From the NCBI GenBank assembly GCA_024234325.1, contig JACKOJ010000010.1:18399-82398 (forward strand): a stretch of 64,000 nt of DNA, in the 5' to 3' direction. Below are positions 8,719 to 17,007 of the stretch, one piece after another; position 1 is the stretch's first letter; each line of letters begins with the position of its first letter. The DNA comes from Pseudomonadales bacterium. GTDB lineage: Bacteria; Pseudomonadota; Gammaproteobacteria; Pseudomonadales; Pseudohongiellaceae. A model generated the notes under the pieces. That model had not been told where the DNA came from. It searched no databases and was given only the letters and a program-made list of their open reading frames with translations. Made by a program: the position numbers and the translations under genes.

Positions 8719-9194
8719 GTGTAAAGGGCAGACAGGAGACCTGTTGGCAGCTCAATGAACTCGCGGGCGAGTCCATGAGTGCGAGCCGGGACCGTTTCGA
8801 GGAGCTGGTGCAGGAGGGCATCCTGCACCAGTCCGGGCAGGCCTTCTCCCTTGCGCTGCCAGCAGGCAGAGCGCTCGACTATATTCCTTACCAGTGGGTG
8901 CAGACCCGCTTTGACAATTTTCTGTACTGGGATCGTGCCGTGGTCGCACAAGCCCACCGTCGCCAGGGCGTCGGGCGTTCTCTTTTTGCGACGCTGATGG
9001 CTGATGCGGCAGATGCGGGTGCGGACCTGGTCGTGTGCGCAGTGCACGACCGCCCCCATAATCGCGTGGGCCATGCCTTTGTGCAGGCGCTGGGGTTTGT
9101 GGCGATCGAATCGGTGATGCTGCCCTCACGAGACATCGTGACGTTCTACCAGTGCCCCGTCACTCAGCGTTCCACGGCGATCGCGACACCCTGA
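8715..9194 (+). CDS. GNAT-family N-acetyltransferase
   Basis: A 159-residue acetyltransferase. The acetyl-CoA-binding motif A is visible as RRQGVGRSLF (around residues 77-86), followed by the expected helix and the strand/helix pair ending in HAFVQALGFVAIESV. The ATG overlaps the SulP stop codon by four bases (ATGA), so it is probably translationally coupled to the transporter. Its 3' end runs 31 bases into the convergent thiolase gene. The acceptor substrate is unknown and no link to sulfur metabolism is visible beyond position. Confidence 0.75.
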   Translation: MSVKGRQETCWQLNELAGESMSASRDRFEELVQEGILHQSGQAFSLALPAGRALDYIPYQWVQTRFDNFLYWDRAVVAQAHRRQGVGRSLFATLMADAADAGADLVVCAVHDRPHNRVGHAFVQALGFVAIESVMLPSRDIVTFYQCPVTQRSTAIATP

Positions 9195-10342
9195 CCCCCG
9201 CCGATGCACAGTGTGGCCAGCCCCTTGCGGGCGTTGCGGCGACGCATTTCGTGCAGCAGTGTCACCAGAACCCGGCAGCCAGAAGCGCCAATCGGGTGGC
9301 CGAGGGCGATAGCACCGCCGTTCACGTTCACCTTGTCCACGTCCCAACCCAGTTCCTGATTGACGGTTATCGCCTGCACGGCAAAGGCCTCATTGGCCTC
9401 GATAAGATCCAGCTCGTCCACGTGCCAGCCTGCCTTCTGCAGGCAGCGTCGTGTGGCCGGTACGGGGGCATAGCCCATGATCTCGGGTTCTATGGCGGCA
9501 CTCGCCCAGGCAGTGATTTTGGCAAGGGGTTCACAGCCCAGGCGCTTCAGGGTGTGTTCATCGCACAGGATGACGGCGGCGGCGCCGTCGTTGATCCCCG
9601 AGGCATTGCCGGCGGTGACCGAACCGTCAGAAGCAAAGGCGGGTCGCAGCCGGGCCAGCAATTCCTCGCTGGTATCGGGGCGCGGACTTTCGTCCTGACT
9701 GATGCGCAGGGCCTCACCACGTCGCGTGGGCACTGCGATGGGCAGGATTTCGTCGTGGAAGCGATTGGCAGCGACCGCTGCTGCGGCTTTCTGCTGCGAG
9801 CGCAGGGCGAACGCGTCCTGGGCTTCGCGTGAGATGTGAAAACGCTGCGCGAGATTTTCTGCCGTGATGCCCATGTGATAATTGTTAAATGCGTCGCGCA
9901 GGCCGTCGTGCAGCATGCTGTCCAGCAGTTCCCAGTTGCCCATCTTCTTGCCGTTGCGGGCATTGGGCAGCACATGAGCAGCCTGGCTCATGCTCTCCAT
10001 GCCACCGGCCACTATCAGCCGGGCATCGCCCAGGGCAATGGCCTGAGCAGCCAGGTGTACCGCCTTGAGTCCTGAACCGCACACCTTGTTGATCGTCATT
10101 GCCGGGGTGTGGGTCGCGATGCCGGCGTGAATCGCTGCCTGTCGGGCAGTGTTCTGGCCGCAGCCCGCTGTCAGGACATGGCCAAGAATGACCTCATCCA
10201 CACTGTCGGCGGCAATGTTGTGCTGCGCGAGCAGTTGCCGGATCAACTGGCTGCCGAGTTCGACAGCGGACAGACCGGCGAACATGCCGTTGAAGTTGCC
10301 GATCGGGCTGCGCCCGGCGGCAATGATGTAGACGTCCTGCAT
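9164..10342 (-). CDS. Acetyl-CoA C-acetyltransferase (thiolase)
   Basis: A 392-residue type II thiolase that condenses or cleaves acetoacetyl-CoA. The nucleophile cysteine lies in the GCGQNTARQAA segment, NEAFAVQ carries the NEAF motif and GHPIGASGCRV holds the second catalytic cysteine. The start at 10342 gives MQDVYIIAAGRSPIG, the normal thiolase N-terminus. It lies 25 bases downstream of acs on the same strand, so acetate activation and acetoacetyl-CoA chemistry are probably co-transcribed. No polyhydroxyalkanoate genes are nearby. Whether it works in fatty-acid breakdown, ketone-body use or PHB synthesis is open. Confidence 0.9.
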   Translation of the reverse strand: MQDVYIIAAGRSPIGNFNGMFAGLSAVELGSQLIRQLLAQHNIAADSVDEVILGHVLTAGCGQNTARQAAIHAGIATHTPAMTINKVCGSGLKAVHLAAQAIALGDARLIVAGGMESMSQAAHVLPNARNGKKMGNWELLDSMLHDGLRDAFNNYHMGITAENLAQRFHISREAQDAFALRSQQKAAAAVAANRFHDEILPIAVPTRRGEALRISQDESPRPDTSEELLARLRPAFASDGSVTAGNASGINDGAAAVILCDEHTLKRLGCEPLAKITAWASAAIEPEIMGYAPVPATRRCLQKAGWHVDELDLIEANEAFAVQAITVNQELGWDVDKVNVNGGAIALGHPIGASGCRVLVTLLHEMRRRNARKGLATLCIGGGQGVAIAVER

Positions 10343-10367
10343 AGGATTTTCCCGCTTGGGCGGCCGG

Positions 10368-12305
10368 TTAGCGGTTCGCCCGGTTTGCAATCAACTGGTC
10401 TACAACGGCCGGGTCTGCCAGGGTCGTGGTATCGCCCATGTTCTCCAGCTCATTGGCCGCGATCTTGCGCAGAATGCGGCGCATGATCTTCCCGGAGCGA
10501 GTCTTGGGCAGGCCGGGTGCAAACTGGATGATTTCGGGCCGGGCAAACGCGCCGATTTCCTCTGCGACGAAAGCGAGCAGCTCCCGACGCAGATCGTCGC
10601 TGTCCTCGATGCCCTGCATCAGGGTGACATAGGCGTAGATCGCCTGCCCCTTGATGTCGTGCGGGTAGCCCACCACGGCGGCCTCGGCCACCTTCGGGTG
10701 CAGTACCAGGGCGCTTTCGATTTCTGCCGTGCCGAGGCGATGTCCGGAGACATTGATCACATCGTCCACGCGCCCGGTCACCCAGTAATAGCCATCGGCA
10801 TCGCGACGGGCGCTGTCGCCGGTGAAGTAATAGCCGGGGTAGGCCTTGAAATAGGTGTCGATGCAGCGCTGGTGATCGCCGTAGACCGTGCGGATCTGGC
10901 TTGGCCAGCTCGTGCAGAGCACGAGGTTGCCGGTGGCCGGTCCCTTCAGTTCATTGCCGTCCGCATCCAGCAGGGCGGGCAGTACACCGAAGAAGGGCAG
11001 GGTGGCGGAACCGGGTTTCAGATCCGTGACGCCGGGCAGGGGGGTGATCATGATGGCACCGGTTTCCGTCTGCCACCAGGTGTCCACGATCGGGCAGCGG
11101 CCCTCGCCCACCACGTCGTAATACCATTGCCATGCCTCCGGGTTGATGGGTTCTCCCACCGAGCCCAACAGTCTGAGACTCTTGCGTGAGGTGCCGGTTA
11201 CCGGGTCGTTGCCCGCGGACATGAGGGCGCGAATGGCAGTCGGCGCGGTGTAGAAACTGTTGACCTGGTGTTTGTCGATGACCTGCCAGAAACGGGAGGC
11301 ATCCGGATAGGTGGGCACGCCCTCAAAAATGAGCGTTGTGGCGCCATTGCACAGTGGCCCGTAGACGATATAACTGTGCCCCGTGACCCAGCCCACATCC
11401 GCGGTGCACCAGTAAACGTCGCCGTCGCGATAGTCAAACACATAGCGGTGGGTCATGGCCGCTCCCAGCAGATAGCCACCCGTGGTGTGCAGCACGCCTT
11501 TGGGTTTGCCGGTAGAGCCGGAGGTGTAGAGGATGAACAGCGGGTCTTCCGCGTCCATTTCCTCTGGTTCACAGTGCTTGCTCACGGTCGTCGTGATCTC
11601 GTGATACCAGACATCACGCGCATCATCCCAACGGATGTCACCGCCCGTGTGTTTGACCACCAGTACCGTGTGCACGTCCGGGCAGTGCTCCAGGGCCTTG
11701 TCCACGTTCTGCTTCAGGGGAATGATACGTCCGCCGCGCTTGCCCTGGTCGGCGGTAATGACGACCCGACAATCGGCGTCCAGAATGCGGTCCTTGATGG
11801 CCTCCGGTGAGAATCCGCCGAATACAACGGAATGGACGGCGCCGATGCGGGCGCAGGCCAGCATGGCATACGCGGCCTCGGGAATCATGGGCATATAGAT
11901 GCTGACCCTGTCGCCTTTTCTCACCCCTCGCGCCCGCAGGGCATTGGCCATCAGGCTGACGCGCTCGAACAGTTGCTGGTAGCTGATGTGCTCGCTGTCT
12001 TCAGGGTTGTCTCCCTCCCAGATGATGGCCGTCTGCTGGGCACGGGACTCCAGATGTCGATCCACACAGTTGACGCAGACATTGAGTGTGGCGCCGTCGA
12101 ACCAGGTGGTGTCCGCGTTGTGGAACCCGCCGGAATGCAGTTTGTCCCACGGTTTGATCCAGTCGATGAATTCCTTGGCCCGGGCTGTCCAGAAGGCCTC
12201 CGGTTCGTGAATGGACTGTTGGTACAAACGCTGATAGGTCTCCTTGTTCATAAGGCTGCTTGCGGCCAGTTCATCGGAAACGGGGTATACACGGCTGTCA
12301 GACAT
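10368..12305 (-). CDS. acs: Acetyl-CoA synthetase (AMP-forming)
   Basis: A 645-residue ANL-superfamily ligase that makes acetyl-CoA from acetate, ATP and CoA via acetyl-AMP. The AMP-binding loop YTSGSTGKPKG and the C-terminal KTRSGKIMRRILRKIA (with the lysine that is acetylated for control) are intact, and the length is typical. In P. aeruginosa an acs gene also lies just past the pan operon, so the position is conserved. A DUF4212/SSS symporter pair at 35.3-37.3 kb could supply acetate. The upstream 155 bases hold no promoter that could be assigned with confidence. Confidence 0.96.
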   Translation of the reverse strand: MSDSRVYPVSDELAASSLMNKETYQRLYQQSIHEPEAFWTARAKEFIDWIKPWDKLHSGGFHNADTTWFDGATLNVCVNCVDRHLESRAQQTAIIWEGDNPEDSEHISYQQLFERVSLMANALRARGVRKGDRVSIYMPMIPEAAYAMLACARIGAVHSVVFGGFSPEAIKDRILDADCRVVITADQGKRGGRIIPLKQNVDKALEHCPDVHTVLVVKHTGGDIRWDDARDVWYHEITTTVSKHCEPEEMDAEDPLFILYTSGSTGKPKGVLHTTGGYLLGAAMTHRYVFDYRDGDVYWCTADVGWVTGHSYIVYGPLCNGATTLIFEGVPTYPDASRFWQVIDKHQVNSFYTAPTAIRALMSAGNDPVTGTSRKSLRLLGSVGEPINPEAWQWYYDVVGEGRCPIVDTWWQTETGAIMITPLPGVTDLKPGSATLPFFGVLPALLDADGNELKGPATGNLVLCTSWPSQIRTVYGDHQRCIDTYFKAYPGYYFTGDSARRDADGYYWVTGRVDDVINVSGHRLGTAEIESALVLHPKVAEAAVVGYPHDIKGQAIYAYVTLMQGIEDSDDLRRELLAFVAEEIGAFARPEIIQFAPGLPKTRSGKIMRRILRKIAANELENMGDTTTLADPAVVDQLIANRANR

Positions 12306-12460
12306 CGCTTGGATCCTTGTGCTGTTGGCGTTCTCGGGCGGAATCCGGGGATTTGCTAAGGCGCTGGATTTCCGCTGCTACACCCGGTGTTTTAGCAGGT
12401 TTTGTGCGGTGAGACAAATGGCCGCGGGGACCCTGAAGAGATGCCCTGAAGGAGCCTGAT

Positions 12461-13315
12461 TCAGGCCTTGTGGCGAGAGAGGGTGAGATTGTCGATGAGG
12501 CGGGTTTTGCCCATCCAGGCGGCCGCCAGAATCACGAGATCGTCGTCCTGCGCCGTGGCTGGAGCCAGGGTCTGCGCGTGGCAGACGCTGAAGTAGTCGG
12601 GGCGAAAGCCCGCCTCTTGCAGCGTTCGGCTCGCCTGTGCTTCCACCACTGCGACAGCAGTGCCGGACTGCAATGCGCTGGCGGCCTCTCTCAGGCTGCG
12701 GACGAGGGTGGCTGCCCGCGCCTTTTCTTCGGCACTGAGGTAGCCGTTGCGGGAACTCAGCGCAAGGCCGCTGGGTTCGCGCTGGGTTGGCACGCCGACC
12801 AGAGCGATGGGAAGGCAGAGATCCGCGACCATGCGGCGAATGACCAGAAACTGCTGGTAATCCTTCAGACCGAATACGGCGGTGTCAGGCTGCACCAGAT
12901 TGAAAAGCTTGCATACCACGGTGGCAACGCCGTCGAAATGTCCCGGGCGGCTGGCGCCGCAATACCCTTCGGACAAGCCGGGGACGGACACGACGGTGTG
13001 CTGCTGGTGTCCCAGGGGGTACATCTCCGCCACGCTCGGGGTGAACAGCGCATGGCAGCCGGCAGCCTCCAGCCGGGCGATGTCCTGCTCCAGTGTGCGC
13101 GGGTAGGCATCCAGATCTTCCGTGGGGCCGAACTGCATGGGATTGACGAAGATGGTGCAGACCACGAAGCTCGCGTGTTTGCGTGCCTCGGTGATCAGCG
13201 CCAGGTGCCCCTCGTGCAGATTGCCCATGGTGGGAACCAGGGCGATGCGCTGTCCGCGCTGTCGCAGAGGGTGCAGGGCATTCCGCAATGTTGTGCTGTC
13301 TGTGATGACGCGCAT
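12461..13315 (-). CDS. panC: Pantothenate synthetase
   Basis: A 284-residue ligase that joins pantoate and beta-alanine with ATP, the last step of pantothenate synthesis. It shows the N-terminal VPTMGNLHEGHLALI with the HxGH nucleotide motif, and FGLKDYQQFLVIRRMV, where most family members have FGEKDYQQ. It follows panB by 15 bases in the same operon. No panD (aspartate decarboxylase) lies in the operon, although Pseudomonas usually has one there. Confidence 0.96.
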   Translation of the reverse strand: MRVITDSTTLRNALHPLRQRGQRIALVPTMGNLHEGHLALITEARKHASFVVCTIFVNPMQFGPTEDLDAYPRTLEQDIARLEAAGCHALFTPSVAEMYPLGHQQHTVVSVPGLSEGYCGASRPGHFDGVATVVCKLFNLVQPDTAVFGLKDYQQFLVIRRMVADLCLPIALVGVPTQREPSGLALSSRNGYLSAEEKARAATLVRSLREAASALQSGTAVAVVEAQASRTLQEAGFRPDYFSVCHAQTLAPATAQDDDLVILAAAWMGKTRLIDNLTLSRHKA

Positions 13316-13330
13316 GGGGTCTCCCGCAGC

Positions 13331-14164
13331 CTAGTCGAAGCAATGCTCTGGAGCGGGGAAACGTTTGTCGCGCACCTGGGCCACATACTCACGCAGAGCA
13401 CCGGGAATCCCGTCACTGGAATCCTTGAGGAAGTTCTTCACGAAGCGCGGAGTGATCGGGGAAATGCCGAGCAGATCATAGATCACCATCACCTGACCGT
13501 CGGTGTCCGGCCCGGCGCCGATGCCGATCACGGGAATCTGTACGGCTTCGGTGAGTCGTCGGGCCAGCTCCCTTGGCACGCATTCGAGCAGCAATATGCT
13601 GGCGCCGGAGGCCTCCAGCAGCTTGGCTTCGGCGATCATGGTTTCCGCCTTCTGCGGATCGCGCCCCTGCACGAAGAACCCGCCGATGCGATTGATCGAC
13701 TGTGGTGTGAGCCCCATGTGGGCACATACCGGAATACCGCGCTCCGCCAGCAGGCGGGTGGATTCGGCGATCCAGGCGCCGCCCTCGATCTTGATCATGT
13801 GGGCGCCGGCCCGCATCAGGGTGGCTGCATTTTCCAGTGTCTGGGTTTCCGACGCATAACTCATGAAAGGCATGTCGCCAATCAGGAAGGCGCCCTGGTT
13901 GCCGCGCTTGACGGCGCTGATGTGGTAGACCATGTCCTCCATGGTCACCGGCAGGGTGCTGTCGTGCCCCTGGACCACCATGCCGAGGGAGTCGCCGATC
14001 AGAATCACGTCTACGCCTGCGTCGCTGATCTGTGCGGCAAGGCAGGCGTCGTAGGCGGTCAGGCAGGTGAATTTCTCACCGTTCTGCTTGCGCTTGTTGA
14101 GCGTGCTCAGCGTGACGGGTTTGCGGGTGGCGGCCGTCTGGCCGGGGGAAGACTGTGCGCTCAT
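13331..14164 (-). CDS. panB: Ketopantoate hydroxymethyltransferase
   Basis: A 277-residue TIM-barrel enzyme that adds a hydroxymethyl group from methylene-tetrahydrofolate to ketoisovalerate. Conserved stretches include LTAYDACLAAQISDAGVDVILIGDSLGMV (metal Asp in GDS) and MGLTPQSINRIGGFFVQGR. Residues before about 20 are a variable extension. It lies 18 bases after the deoxynucleoside kinase gene and 15 before panC, forming pcnB-dNK-panB-panC. Confidence 0.96.
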   Translation of the reverse strand: MSAQSSPGQTAATRKPVTLSTLNKRKQNGEKFTCLTAYDACLAAQISDAGVDVILIGDSLGMVVQGHDSTLPVTMEDMVYHISAVKRGNQGAFLIGDMPFMSYASETQTLENAATLMRAGAHMIKIEGGAWIAESTRLLAERGIPVCAHMGLTPQSINRIGGFFVQGRDPQKAETMIAEAKLLEASGASILLLECVPRELARRLTEAVQIPVIGIGAGPDTDGQVMVIYDLLGISPITPRFVKNFLKDSSDGIPGALREYVAQVRDKRFPAPEHCFD

Positions 14165-14182
14165 GGCCTCGCTCCGTTTGGC

Positions 14183-14863
14183 TTACAGGAGACTGGGTTG
14201 CGGGTTGAAGTAGTGCGTCCCGTTCGTGCAGGAGAGGATCTGGGCAACGAGAGCCTGATAATCCTCCTCATTGCCTACCAGGTCAATCTCGGCGCAATTG
14301 ACGATCAGCAGCGGACTCTTGTCGTAATAGTGGAAAAAGTCCGTGTAGGCGACATTCAGGCGCTCCAGGTACTCGCGCTGAATGGACTGCTCCGCATCGA
14401 TGCCGCGTTTGTGGATGCGCTCCATCAGCACCCCTGCCGGGGCCTGCAGATACAGCACCAGATCGGGGACCGGTGCATCGATGGTCAGGTGCTGGTAAAC
14501 CTGCTGGTAGAGGGCGTATTCGTCGTCATCGAGATTCTGGCGGGCGAACAGCGGGTCCTTGTCGATCAGAAAGTCGGCGACGCGCACACTCTCGAACAGA
14601 TCGTCCTGACGCAGGTCCTGAATCTGCCGCGCGCGCTGGAACAGGAAGAACAACTGGGTGGCCAGGGCGTTGCGGCGCGGGTCGTGGTAGAAGCGCTCCA
14701 GGAAGGGGTTTTCCTCGGGCAGCTCCAGCAGGGTTTCGTAATTGAAGGTTTCGGCGAGGCGCTTGGTCAGGCTGGTCTTGCCCACCCCGATAGGGCCTTC
14801 CACGGCGATGAAACGCGGCGGTGTGCCGGAGGCGCGGGTTTCCTTGACGGACGACTGATTCAC
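14183..14863 (-). CDS. Deoxynucleoside kinase
   Basis: A 226-residue kinase of the deoxyadenosine/deoxyguanosine/thymidine kinase 2 family, with P-loop GPIGVGKTSL, the LFFLFQRARQIQDL helix and the nucleoside-site VADFLIDKDPLFA. It would phosphorylate salvaged deoxynucleosides in the cytoplasm. The ATG overlaps the pcnB stop codon by four bases. In Pseudomonas this position, between pcnB and panB, holds folK; here folK is absent and only the kinase remains. Which base it prefers cannot be read from the sequence. Confidence 0.88.
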   Translation of the reverse strand: MNQSSVKETRASGTPPRFIAVEGPIGVGKTSLTKRLAETFNYETLLELPEENPFLERFYHDPRRNALATQLFFLFQRARQIQDLRQDDLFESVRVADFLIDKDPLFARQNLDDDEYALYQQVYQHLTIDAPVPDLVLYLQAPAGVLMERIHKRGIDAEQSIQREYLERLNVAYTDFFHYYDKSPLLIVNCAEIDLVGNEEDYQALVAQILSCTNGTHYFNPQPSLL

Positions 14864-16341
14864 GCGTTGTCACCTGCCTTTTCGGCTGGTTTGCGACGGG
14901 GTTTGCGACGCCGACGGCGCTTGCCGGTCTGTCCCTTGCCCAGACCTGCCAGCATCTGCTCCTGCTGATTTTTATCACCGTTCTGGAAATCCGTCCACCA
15001 TTGGCCGAGGCCATCGAGCTCTTCTCCAGCGTCCTCGCGCAACAGCAGGAAGTCGTAGGCGGCGCGGAAACGGGGGTGTGCATAGACGGATTCGACAGCG
15101 CGGCGGGTGCGCGTCTGCAGGCGCAGTTGCAGTTCCCATATCTCCCGTGTGGCGATGGAGAAACGCTTGGGAATTGCGGTGATGCGCAACTGGTCGAGAA
15201 TGACACGGTTGGCCATGTCCTGCTGCTCCGTGATCCCGGGATTGTCGCCGCCATGCTTTCTCAGCGCCTGCTGCAGGGGCGGCCACAGGAGTGCGGCATA
15301 GAGGAAGGCGGGCGTCACCGTCTTGTCCTGCGCCAGGCGCTTGTCGGTGTTGCGCATGGCCAGGGTCAGCAAGCGGGCTTCCGGTGAGTTGGCATCGCGG
15401 CTGCAGGCCATGGTGGCCGGGAACAGAATGTCGCCCACCCGGAACTGGCGCAGCAGGGCCAGGGTCTTTTCGGCCTGGCCACCCGTGAGCAGTTTCAGGG
15501 TTTCATCGAACAGCCGTGCAGGGGAGATGGATTCCAGCAGGGGGGCCAGTTCGTTCATGGGCGCGCGGGTGTTCTTTTCGATGTCGAAGTCCAGCTTGGC
15601 CGCAAAGCGAATCGCGCGAAGCAGGCGCACCGGATCTTCCCGGTAGCGGGTTGCGGGGTCTCCGATCATGCGCAGCAGACGCCTGTCGATGTCGTCCAGG
15701 CCGCCCGCGAAGTCGATGATGCGGAAGCCGTCCACTGTGTAATACAGCGCATTGGCGGTGAAGTCACGGCGCAGGGCATCGTCGTTGATGTCCCCATAGA
15801 CGTTGTCGCGCAGAATCATGCCGGTACTGGAGTGTGCGGAATCGAGGCCCTTGATGCTGCGGTTGCTGGTGCTGTCATCGAATTCATTCTGCGCATCGTG
15901 GTGGGCGCGGAAGGTGGTGACCTCGATGATCTCGCGCCCGAAACGCAGGTGCACGATCTTGAAGCGCCGTCCGATGATCATGGCATTGCGGAAGAGCTGC
16001 TTGATCTGTTCCGGTGTCGCGTTGGTCGAGATGTCGAAATCTTTCGGCGTGTCTCCCAGCAGCAGGTCGCGCACGCCACCGCCCACGAGGAAGGCGTGGT
16101 AACCGGCATCGCCCAGGCGGTAGAGCACCTTCAGCGCATTCGGGGAGATATGGCGGCGCGAGATACAGTGCTCGTCGCGTTCAATGATGTCTGCCTGGGA
16201 AAGGTCGAGATCGTTCAGGCGCGCCCGGCCTGCCGGGGATGCCTCGTGGGGAGAAGTGCTGTCTGAACTGGCTGTGTGCTGCTCCGGCGTAGTGGGCTTG
16301 CTGCGTTTGCCGAAGAGCGCTTTGCTAATCTTTCTTAACAT
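14860..16341 (-). CDS. pcnB: Poly(A) polymerase I
   Basis: A 493-residue class II nucleotidyltransferase that adds 3' poly(A) tails and so promotes RNA decay. The head domain has FLVGGGVRDLLLGDTPKDFDIS (catalytic DFD) and GRRFKIVHLRF. The neck follows (FDIEKNTRAPMNELAP). The C-terminus is a very basic tail (GKRRRRRKPRRKP) typical of PcnB, which separates it from CCA-adding enzyme. It heads the pcnB-dNK-panB-panC operon and follows the cbrAB/crcZ-like region as in Pseudomonas. The first 60 residues are low-complexity. Confidence 0.95.
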   Translation of the reverse strand: MLRKISKALFGKRSKPTTPEQHTASSDSTSPHEASPAGRARLNDLDLSQADIIERDEHCISRRHISPNALKVLYRLGDAGYHAFLVGGGVRDLLLGDTPKDFDISTNATPEQIKQLFRNAMIIGRRFKIVHLRFGREIIEVTTFRAHHDAQNEFDDSTSNRSIKGLDSAHSSTGMILRDNVYGDINDDALRRDFTANALYYTVDGFRIIDFAGGLDDIDRRLLRMIGDPATRYREDPVRLLRAIRFAAKLDFDIEKNTRAPMNELAPLLESISPARLFDETLKLLTGGQAEKTLALLRQFRVGDILFPATMACSRDANSPEARLLTLAMRNTDKRLAQDKTVTPAFLYAALLWPPLQQALRKHGGDNPGITEQQDMANRVILDQLRITAIPKRFSIATREIWELQLRLQTRTRRAVESVYAHPRFRAAYDFLLLREDAGEELDGLGQWWTDFQNGDKNQQEQMLAGLGKGQTGKRRRRRKPRRKPAEKAGDNA

Positions 16342-16494
16342 CGGGATTCAGGACCCATTGTCCGCAACCACTGCGCCGCAGAACGGACAGATGAGAGGCA
16401 TGCGTGCGAGTACAAGGTGATTCATCACAAATAGTGGAATGAACGGAGCCGGATAATACACTGAAACAGGGGAAATTAGCAGGAGGAAATGCTT

Positions 16495-16741
16495 TGGGGG
16501 GCGATTACAGCCCCCCTGTAAGGAAGGTAATTAGTTTTATTATTTTTATTGGACTATGTAGGTACCAAATACAGCACCGCAAAGCATTTTTCTTGAAACA
16601 GTACCGCCAGTCAGACAACAAATCGGTTCCCTAATTACTGACAATCTACTTCTTGTTCTTTTTATTCACTGCACCAAACGATGTAATGCTATTTTTATTC
16701 TTATTTTCTACCGTCGTTGTTATTGTTTATTGTTATTGTGC
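16495..16741 (-). ncRNA. crcZ: Candidate CrcZ-type Hfq/Crc decoy small RNA
   Basis: The 666-base gap between cbrB and pcnB has no credible ORF and is much more AT-rich than its neighbours. A sigma54 promoter at 16752-16768 would start a minus-strand RNA near 16741. That RNA is packed with A-rich AAnAAnAA motifs, the type bound by Hfq/Crc: overlapping copies of AATAACAA and AACAATAA at its 5' end (16713-16740), then at 16691-16709, 16650-16667 and 16534-16550 (AATAATAA). A 7-bp GC hairpin at 16496-16516 is a possible 3' end, but no U-run follows it, so the 3' end is uncertain. Pseudomonas crcZ has the same place, strand and promoter class. Its job would be to sequester Hfq and relieve carbon catabolite repression. 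Confidence 0.65.
16496..16516. repeat. GC-rich hairpin in AT-rich region
   Basis: GGGGGGC and GCCCCCC form a perfect 7-bp stem around the loop GATTACA. It is the only GC-rich block in the surrounding sequence. It may cap the 3' end of the candidate sRNA, or be a structured part of the pcnB leader. Confidence 0.6.
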
Positions 16742-16751
16742 TTGTATATAG

Positions 16752-16768
16752 AGCATGAACCGTGCCAG
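16752..16768 (-). promoter_or_regulatory. Sigma54 promoter of the crcZ-like RNA
   Basis: On the minus strand TGGCACGGTTCATGCT has GG and GC exactly ten bases apart (plus-strand CC at 16765-16766 and GC at 16753-16754). The -24 half TGGCACG is perfect consensus; the -12 half is ATGC instead of TTGC. CbrB, an RpoN-dependent activator, is encoded immediately upstream. Confidence 0.8.
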
Positions 16769-16827
16769 TAATTGCATTTCTATATAAAACAATGACTTAA
16801 GTATTTTGTGTCTGATTTATTGCAGTT

Positions 16828-16888
16828 TGTTACTGGTACTGTGTTACCGAATATCTCCAAATGGGTGGGTAGATGGGTATCAGTAACA
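16828..16888 (-). promoter_or_regulatory. Candidate CbrB upstream activating sequence
   Basis: Three copies of the hexamer TGTTAC/GTAACA lie here: plus-strand TGTTAC at 16828-16833 and 16842-16847, and GTAACA at 16883-16888. They sit about 90-150 bases upstream of the predicted start of the crcZ-like RNA, the normal place for an enhancer-binding protein. From memory, the Pseudomonas CbrB site at crcZ is built from TGTTAC and GTAACA half-sites, although with different spacing. CbrB binding here is inference. Confidence 0.55.
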
Positions 16889-17007
16889 AATTGAAACCTT
16901 ATGCACCAAGTGTGAGCACGGTCACGAATCCGGACGTGTGAACAAGCCTGCCGGGGGAGTTGGCATCGATCTGGCTTACCCGGGTCGGGTGGGCAAATGG
17001 GAGAGAA

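Noticed and set aside
12454..12466. Palindrome GCCTGA-T-TCAGGC at the panC stop as a terminator
   Set aside because: One-base loop and no T-run; probably chance overlap with the stop codon.
12470..14968. 832-codon open frame on the plus strand opposite panC, panB and the deoxynucleoside kinase
   Set aside because: It is the antisense shadow of three well-supported genes in GC-rich DNA and has no recognisable domain.
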